Source: Spirochaetales bacterium (GTDB taxonomy: Bacteria > Spirochaetota > Spirochaetia > Treponematales > Treponemataceae). From it: DNA of 64,000 nt. The DNA is taken from NCBI GenBank assembly GCA_003252395.1, contig QKEL01000008.1:604024-668023 (forward strand). The letters are read 5' to 3'. Positions 59,796 through 64,000 of the stretch are shown here, one piece after another (within the stretch, counting starts at the first letter, position 1; every line of letters starts with the position of its first letter). Below the pieces are notes generated by a model. That model made no database searches. It saw only the letters and a program-made list of their open reading frames with translations, and was not told where the DNA came from. Position numbers and translations under genes: made by a program.

Positions 59796-60500
59796 ATGAA
59801 TGGTCAAGAACTTGTTCAGAAAATTGACAACCTTCTTAAAGAGCAAAATCTGAAAAGGCAGGCACTCGCAGATTTTTGTGGTATTAATTCATATACAATT
59901 AGCGATTGGAATCGTCATGGAAATCTTCCTTCAGCAGAAGTTGGTCTAAAGATTGCAATATTCCTTGGTGTATCAATTGAGTGGCTTTTTGATGAGAATT
60001 ATACAAAAAAATGGGTTTCGTATGACGACGAAACTTATTCAAATGGATTCTGGTTGTCTCCAAGAGCAATTATGTATCGAATTGAAGAGACAATCCGTGA
60101 AAGAAGTCCCTTACAAGCTGAAATAGAGTTCGACGAAATAGACGAGAATTTTTTTAGCGAAATCTTGGGAATAATATCCATAAAACAAATAAAAGCGGCA
60201 TATCAAAATATATATGAACCATCCCTCATACAACTACTCGAAATATCAAAGAAGCTCTCTCTTCCACTAGATTGGCTGATATCTGGTAAGGATCAATCCG
60301 TAGATGTACCTGAGAAGTATATTTTGGGTGTTGCCCAAGAATATACAGAGTTTCTGAAATTCTATAATTGTCTCCCGGAATCAGATAAAAAAGAAATTTT
60401 CAATTTTACTGTTCACCTTTTCCATTCACGCCGAAAAATTCGAGACTTCCTGTTGGAAAAAGGGATTGATGTACGCGATGTGCCTGAATTGATTCAATAG
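59796..60500 (+). CDS. XRE-family repressor-like regulator
   Basis: 234 residues from ATG 59796. HTH_XRE: ELVQKIDNLLKEQNLKRQAL, CGINSYTISDWNRHGNLPSA, GLKIAIFLGVSIEWLF; a second XRE-like region lies at ~120-165 (ISIKQIKAAYQNIYEPSL, LSLPLDWLISG). The C-terminus is unrecognised. No Shine-Dalgarno; CATAAT at 59783-59788 would place transcription at or next to the ATG, so the mRNA may be leaderless, as for phage lambda cI. An ATG at 59787 overlaps that -10. Divergent from the partition operon with paired palindromes between. Its last codons are part of a 71-bp direct repeat. Confidence 0.8.
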   Translation: MNGQELVQKIDNLLKEQNLKRQALADFCGINSYTISDWNRHGNLPSAEVGLKIAIFLGVSIEWLFDENYTKKWVSYDDETYSNGFWLSPRAIMYRIEETIRERSPLQAEIEFDEIDENFFSEILGIISIKQIKAAYQNIYEPSLIQLLEISKKLSLPLDWLISGKDQSVDVPEKYILGVAQEYTEFLKFYNCLPESDKKEIFNFTVHLFHSRRKIRDFLLEKGIDVRDVPELIQ

Positions 60501-60551
60501 ATCATATTGATTACACTTATTCAGATTAATCGTTCTCTTTCATCTTATTGT
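60481..60551 (+). repeat. 71-bp direct repeat, copy 1 (3' end of XRE gene)
   Basis: Nearly identical to 61301-61371, exactly 820 bp away. Copy 1 includes the last XRE codons and stop. Confidence 0.85.
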
Positions 60552-60642
60552 GCTAAATAATTTGTTTTAAACAGGTGGTTATATTGCTTATACGTAATGT
60601 AACCATCTCATGAATCCAAACAAGCCAATTTTCAAATAGCCT

Positions 60643-60950
60643 AATTACTTTCACTTGAAGCTAAATGATGCAAAGCCCGAGTGAGTGTTGGTTCCTCCTA
60701 GAATCCACTAGCCCGAATACAGGGCAAGATAAAGGGGAGAATATTTGCTCTGTTATTTCTTTGCTGCGCAAGGTTTTAACTGTATTCTCTCCCACCCCCT
60801 CGTATGCTCTGTCGTTTATATTTCCTTACTGTATAATTATTTAGCTGACATCTCTGCGAAATAACGTGAGAAATGCAAAAAAACGCCCTAAAATACAAGA
60901 TTTCAGGGCGTTGTGGCTATTACTCTATTTAGCTTCATGTGAAGCTAAAT
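60643..60950 (-). repeat. Right inverted end of the partition cassette
   Basis: Reverse counterpart of 55551-55859: degenerate palindrome (60643-60666), 42 bp, 54-bp block (60709-60762), 120 bp, 29-nt hairpin (60883-60911), 15 bp, palindrome ATTTAGCTTC/GAAGCTAAAT (60927-60950). Against the left copy, the 54-bp block matches over the first 16 bp exactly and 27 of the last 28. The hairpin has its A/T tract (T on the minus strand) on the cassette side, again blocking inward transcription. Confidence 0.8.
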
Positions 60951-60986
60951 GAGCGGTTTTCTATGATGAGTTTACAAGCTACTGCT

Positions 60987-61010
60987 AATTAGCTTCACAT
61001 GAAGCTAATT
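60987..61010. repeat. Outer AGCTTC palindrome
   Basis: AATTAGCTTC and GAAGCTAATT around the loop acat; sixth member of the palindrome family (others near 55551, 55832, 55880, 60643 and 60927). Confidence 0.75.
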
Positions 61011-61133
61011 CATAATTCCGAGTTAATCGTGAAAGCAATACTAAATCTACATGCTCAAGAAATCGGACATCTGTTTCATGCTTTTCCTTTTCTACGCCAT
61101 GTACTCTGCTCGAATGGATAGTGTAAAAGTCAG

Positions 61134-61297
61134 GTGGCAGGTTTGCACCGGAATTGCTGGCTCGTTTTGACCGGAATTCAGGTTTCCCAGACGCGAATTC
61201 CGGCCAATGCCTGCCACCGATTCCGGTCAAAAGTAGCAGGTTTCGACCGGAATCGACGTGTTTCAGGTGGCGTAATCTGTGGCAGGTTTGCTCCGGA
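61134..61297. repeat. End-type repeat cluster C, putative transposon end
   Basis: Six copies of the TGGCAGGTTTNNACCGGAAT motif in 164 bp, in both orientations (direct near 61134, 61158, 61234 and 61279; inverted near 61195 and 61219). Multiple short repeats at an end are typical of Tn7, Tn5053 and IS21-type transposons, and transposase genes follow. Confidence 0.65.
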
Positions 61298-61300
61298 ATA

Positions 61301-61371
61301 TGCATGAATTGATTCATTAGATCATATTGATTACACTTATTCTAATGAATCGTTCTCTTTCATCTTATTGT
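61301..61371 (+). repeat. 71-bp direct repeat, copy 2
   Basis: Copy of 60481-60551 joined directly to the last end-type repeat. This copy contains the perfect inverted repeat GATTCATTAG/CTAATGAATC, which copy 1 lacks. Confidence 0.85.
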
Positions 61372-61570
61372 TGTCGCTTCCCGAAATAAATTCCTGATTT
61401 CTGGAAATTTCTCCCGATAATAGAGACAATCAAACTGTTGGGGGGAAGAATAGAAGAGCGGGAAAAAAGGTTGCAGACCCTCCCGCTCTTCTGTCCAAAA
61501 AAACCTATACTTATTATCGACCTGCATCCGGAAAAAATCCATCCCTTTCGTCTCAACGGGCACCACTCTT

Positions 61571-62119
61571 GTGTGCCCCGCCTGTGGCTGTTCGCAAGTA
61601 CATAAACATGGTCACTACTACAAACATCACCGGCAGCACTGCATTGTCATATATCGCGTACAGTGCCCAAAGTGCGGAACTACGCATGCATTGATTCCTT
61701 CCTGTTCAGTACCGGGAACCAGCCATGACAGCAGCGATGTTGAACTCTATTTTAAGAACCGTGAACAGGGCATGAGCCGACTGAAAGCAGGCGCACATAT
61801 TCTCAAATATGGTTTCGAGATGCGTGTGCTCAAGAGGCTTGAAAAAGCATTTGCCAGAAGTCTTGAACGCTGGCTTGTTATCTTTGGAGAATCAGTTCAT
61901 TCCGGAATGACGCTGACGGCATTTGCTGTATCTCTTGGATTATCCGGGAAAGAACCTGTCCTTGCTCAGGCGAATACGCTTTCGTTGTCTCGACATGTCA
62001 ATGCACTGTTCAATTCCCGCGCTTCGATCCTGCTTTTTACACAACACAAAACGGGAAGAAGAATCCCACATAAGCTGGCAGATTGGCAACACCGAAAACC
62101 GGACATAGACTCTTCCTGA
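61571..62119 (+). CDS. DUF6431-like zinc-ribbon protein of transposon
   Basis: 182 residues from a GTG at 61571. Two Cys pairs, MCPACGC and VQCPKCGT, with HKHGHYYKHH between, then a helical region. Such small zinc-ribbon proteins accompany Mu/Tn7-like transposase-ATPase pairs. The frame is open upstream to 61454 without a usual start codon, so the N-terminus may be truncated or frameshifted. 22 bp before the transposase gene. Confidence 0.55.
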   Translation: MCPACGCSQVHKHGHYYKHHRQHCIVIYRVQCPKCGTTHALIPSCSVPGTSHDSSDVELYFKNREQGMSRLKAGAHILKYGFEMRVLKRLEKAFARSLERWLVIFGESVHSGMTLTAFAVSLGLSGKEPVLAQANTLSLSRHVNALFNSRASILLFTQHKTGRRIPHKLADWQHRKPDIDSS

Positions 62120-62141
62120 ATGTACTTGAAGGAGGCATGAT

Positions 62142-63452
62142 ATGAAAGAAAAAGAGATTTCCGAACGACAACGGATTATCGCAGATTTCCGGTTCGGCAT
62201 TATCGCCGATCTGGTCTATTCACATGCTCAAGGGATCGAGCTGTCTCGAGCGATTGCCGCGAAGGCTGCGACAGAATGGACCATTCCCCATTCGCGGAAA
62301 AAAACACTCACTACATCCTGCATCAAGAAATGGCTGAAGGCATACAAGGCGCAGGGCAAGGATTCGTTACTCCCCAAGATACGCAAGGATACCGGACGAT
62401 GCAAAGTACTCAGCGATGCGGAGAAACTCCTGGTTCTGGAACTGCTTGAACAGAAACCGTATTTGTGTGCGAGCGTTGCAATCAGGATGCTGCAGAAGGA
62501 AGGGAAAATAACGTCCGAAGTATCAAAGTCGTCCCTGTCCCGATTCATCAAGGCCTCCGGTCTTACCCGGCGCGAGAGGCTACGCGAATGCAAACCTGAT
62601 CAGGTACTCCGATACAGTTTCGATCAGCCGCTTGAATGCGTTCAAGTCGATGCCATGCATTCTTTTTCCGTGCCCGATGCATCCGGCCGTATGCGAAAAG
62701 CAATCCTTATCGCCTTCATTGACGATGCAACGAGGCGAGTCGTCTATGCCCGGTTTTGTTTTTCCGAAAACGCCCTTGAGTTTGAGCGCGGTTTGCATCA
62801 TGTATTGCGCAGTCACGGACGGATTCGTCGGGTGTATACGGATAACGGCTCAACGTTTATCGCTGAGCAAACGAAAATAATTCTTTCTGCACTGGGTATT
62901 CCGCTGATGCATTCGCGGCCGGGCATCCCGAAGGGACGCGGAAAGATCGAACGCTTTTTTCGTACAGTGCGAACGCAGTTTGAAGCGACGATAGATTCTT
63001 CGACTATCAGGAGTATTCAGGATTACGATATGCGCTTTCATACCTGGCTTGAAAACGAGTATCACCGCAGCGGTCATAGCGGACTGGGCGGACAAACGCC
63101 GCTTGAAGCATGGCTTGCGGGAAGCCGGTATATATTTCGCATGGGTGCTACCATTGATCTTGATGAAGCTTTTTGTCATCAGCAGTATCGCACCGTATCG
63201 AATGATGCAACGATCAGTCTCGATGGGACACGTTACGAAGTTCCCTCGATTTTGATCGGACGAAAGATCAAGGTCCGTTTCAATCCATTGAGTGATACGC
63301 TTGTAATCCGCGTATTCTATGACGGAAAAGAGTATGGTCACGCCCGACTAATCGATGAATATGGAAACGCCCGCTCGCGCCGCATCATGGCTCCTGATAC
63401 GCCTGCGCAAGCAGCGTTGCGGTCTTCTGCCGCATTGGATGGTCCACTATGA
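62142..63452 (+). CDS. DDE transposase, TniA/Mu-like
   Basis: 436 residues. N-terminal HTH region (~30-150), then an rve-type catalytic core: VQVDAMHSFSVPD (first Asp), RRVYTDNGSTFIAEQ (second Asp) and KGRGKIERFFRTVR (Glu). A C-terminal Mu-type beta-barrel domain (TISLDGTRYEVPSILIGRKI) follows. AAGGAGG 6 nt before the start. The stop overlaps the next ATPase gene (ATGA), the usual pairing of TniA- and TniB-like proteins. Confidence 0.9.
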   Translation: MKEKEISERQRIIADFRFGIIADLVYSHAQGIELSRAIAAKAATEWTIPHSRKKTLTTSCIKKWLKAYKAQGKDSLLPKIRKDTGRCKVLSDAEKLLVLELLEQKPYLCASVAIRMLQKEGKITSEVSKSSLSRFIKASGLTRRERLRECKPDQVLRYSFDQPLECVQVDAMHSFSVPDASGRMRKAILIAFIDDATRRVVYARFCFSENALEFERGLHHVLRSHGRIRRVYTDNGSTFIAEQTKIILSALGIPLMHSRPGIPKGRGKIERFFRTVRTQFEATIDSSTIRSIQDYDMRFHTWLENEYHRSGHSGLGGQTPLEAWLAGSRYIFRMGATIDLDEAFCHQQYRTVSNDATISLDGTRYEVPSILIGRKIKVRFNPLSDTLVIRVFYDGKEYGHARLIDEYGNARSRRIMAPDTPAQAALRSSAALDGPL

Positions 63453-63970
63453 GCGAGACAGTCTTTCATAACAGCTTGCAAGGAATGCTTTCCTATTTCA
63501 GTCTCCAAAAGGATCCGTTCGGACGGGATATCGAGACTTCGCAGTTGCTCCATTTACCGCTTATTAATGAAGCGCTGGTGAATCTTGAGTTTTTTTGCGA
63601 ACGCCGGGGCATCGGCATACTGACTGGAAAATCAGGATCAGGAAAATCGTGTCTCTTGCGGCTTCTGGTTTCCGGTTTGCCTGCAGGTATGTTTCGTCCG
63701 GTGTATCTGTGCCATTCGTCGGTTTCTGTCGGAGAGTTTTACGGTCATGTCGCCACCGCATTCAATCTGCCAGCCCGTGGACGAAAGGCAAGTCTGTTCA
63801 GAAGCATTAAAGAATATGTGTATCAACTGCAGCATACCGAAAAGATTCACCCGCTGTTGATCATTGACGAGGCCCATGTGTTATCGAACGACATATTGAT
63901 GGAGCTTCGCCAGCTGCTCAATTTTCAATATGACTCGGAAACCTGTTTGAGTATTCTGAAGAACGGGTGA
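63449..63970 (+). CDS. AAA ATPase of transposon (TniB/ExeA-like), C-terminally truncated
   Basis: 173 residues. GILTGKSGSGKSCLLRLL (Walker A) and LLIIDEAHVLSNDILMELRQ (Walker B). In related proteins ~90 more residues follow LLNFQYDS. Here a TGA at 63968-63970 ends the frame, while another frame stays open to the window end, so a frameshift or insertion near 63950 is likely. It would regulate target choice for the transposase if intact. Confidence 0.75.
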   Translation: MSETVFHNSLQGMLSYFSLQKDPFGRDIETSQLLHLPLINEALVNLEFFCERRGIGILTGKSGSGKSCLLRLLVSGLPAGMFRPVYLCHSSVSVGEFYGHVATAFNLPARGRKASLFRSIKEYVYQLQHTEKIHPLLIIDEAHVLSNDILMELRQLLNFQYDSETCLSILKNG

Positions 63971-64000
63971 AACTCGCTGGCGGCCAGAGAAATCTGTTTT

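Larger units (their letters stand above)
60501..61570. other. Non-coding 1.07-kb region with repeats
   Basis: No convincing gene. Contains the direct-repeat tail, the right inverted end (60643-60950), a further palindrome (60987-61010), end-type repeat cluster C (61134-61297), direct-repeat copy 2 (61301-61371), and a 12-bp perfect stem AGAAGAGCGGGA/TCCCGCTCTTCT at 61452-61492 without a T tract. Confidence 0.7.

Noticed and set aside
55551..60950. Hairpin telomeres of a spirochaetal linear replicon, or an integron with attC sites
   Set aside because: No telomere resolvase or integron integrase is present, the inverted ends are internal to continuous DNA, and the sites lack paired attC core sequences.
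61360..61566. 68-codon minus-strand frame before the zinc-ribbon gene
   Set aside because: It lies across direct-repeat copy 2 and a 12-bp hairpin, with no recognisable domain; likely chance.

Overview
Organism. The first ~40.5 kb is GC-rich (roughly 60% or more by eye) and looks chromosomal. It carries a complete molybdenum nitrogenase locus in the order nifH-nifI1-nifI2-nifD-nifK-nifE-nifN-nifB, the arrangement of anaerobic (group II/III) diazotrophs, plus rubrerythrin, a PerR/Fur-type regulator, a TRAP transporter and a partner-switching operon. This fits a strictly anaerobic diazotrophic bacterium, and I favour a spirochaete of the Treponema/Spirochaeta group. That placement is inferred from gene style and was not tested by any search. 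Layout, 1-40.5 kb. 1-1.3 kb: end of a DUF1007 gene and a NicO-type Ni/Co exporter. 1.4-2.4 kb: rubrerythrin and a Fur-family regulator. 2.6-3.5 kb: ketopantoate reductase-like enzyme. 3.6-13 kb: five overlapping genes (STAS antagonist, SpoIIE phosphatase/HATPase, a fusion of three degenerate signalling domains, membrane GT2 glycosyltransferase, glycosidase-like protein), read as a polysaccharide pathway under partner-switch control. 13-16.6 kb (minus): phosphoesterase, then an operon nifA - Nif11-like protein - GNAT. 16.7-24.3 kb: homoserine dehydrogenase, a double FMN-binding-domain protein, a MarR regulator with an unknown protein, a TRAP transporter and a YcxB-like protein. 24.7-34.1 kb: the nif operon behind a sigma-54 promoter, ending in a 2Fe-2S ferredoxin. 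34.2-38 kb: a candidate small RNA, modABC on the minus strand and a divergent PBP-domain regulator. 38.1-40.2 kb: a small helical protein coupled to a NifV/LeuA-family synthase. 40.4 kb: tRNA-Ile(CAU). Layout, 40.5-64 kb. Composition drops to roughly 45-48% GC directly after the tRNA, where a tyrosine integrase marks a genomic island. The island holds a type I restriction-modification operon with RhuM and Fic genes inserted between hsdM, hsdS and hsdR, then McrB-McrC. Next is a ~5.4 kb replication/partition cassette (Rep-like, ParB, ParA, two small proteins, XRE repressor) bounded by diverged ~300-bp inverted ends with conserved internal spacing. Last is a Tn7/Tn5053/IS21-like transposon (DUF6431-like protein, DDE transposase, truncated ATPase) preceded by a cluster of short end-type repeats. 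How it fits together. NifA and sigma-54 should drive nifH onward; the two NifI PII proteins should adjust nitrogenase activity; ModABC and its regulator supply molybdate; NifB, NifE, NifN and NifV build the cofactor. A recurring minus-strand theme is a good intrinsic terminator lying between promoter and start codon (phosphoesterase, nifA, modA and the partition operon). The partition-operon leader has two hairpins whose loops are complementary over 8-9 nt. The inverted-end cassette and its leader are the most unusual structures in the window; the Nif11/GNAT pair next to nifA, the 34.2 kb small RNA and the Fic-loaded restriction operon come next.
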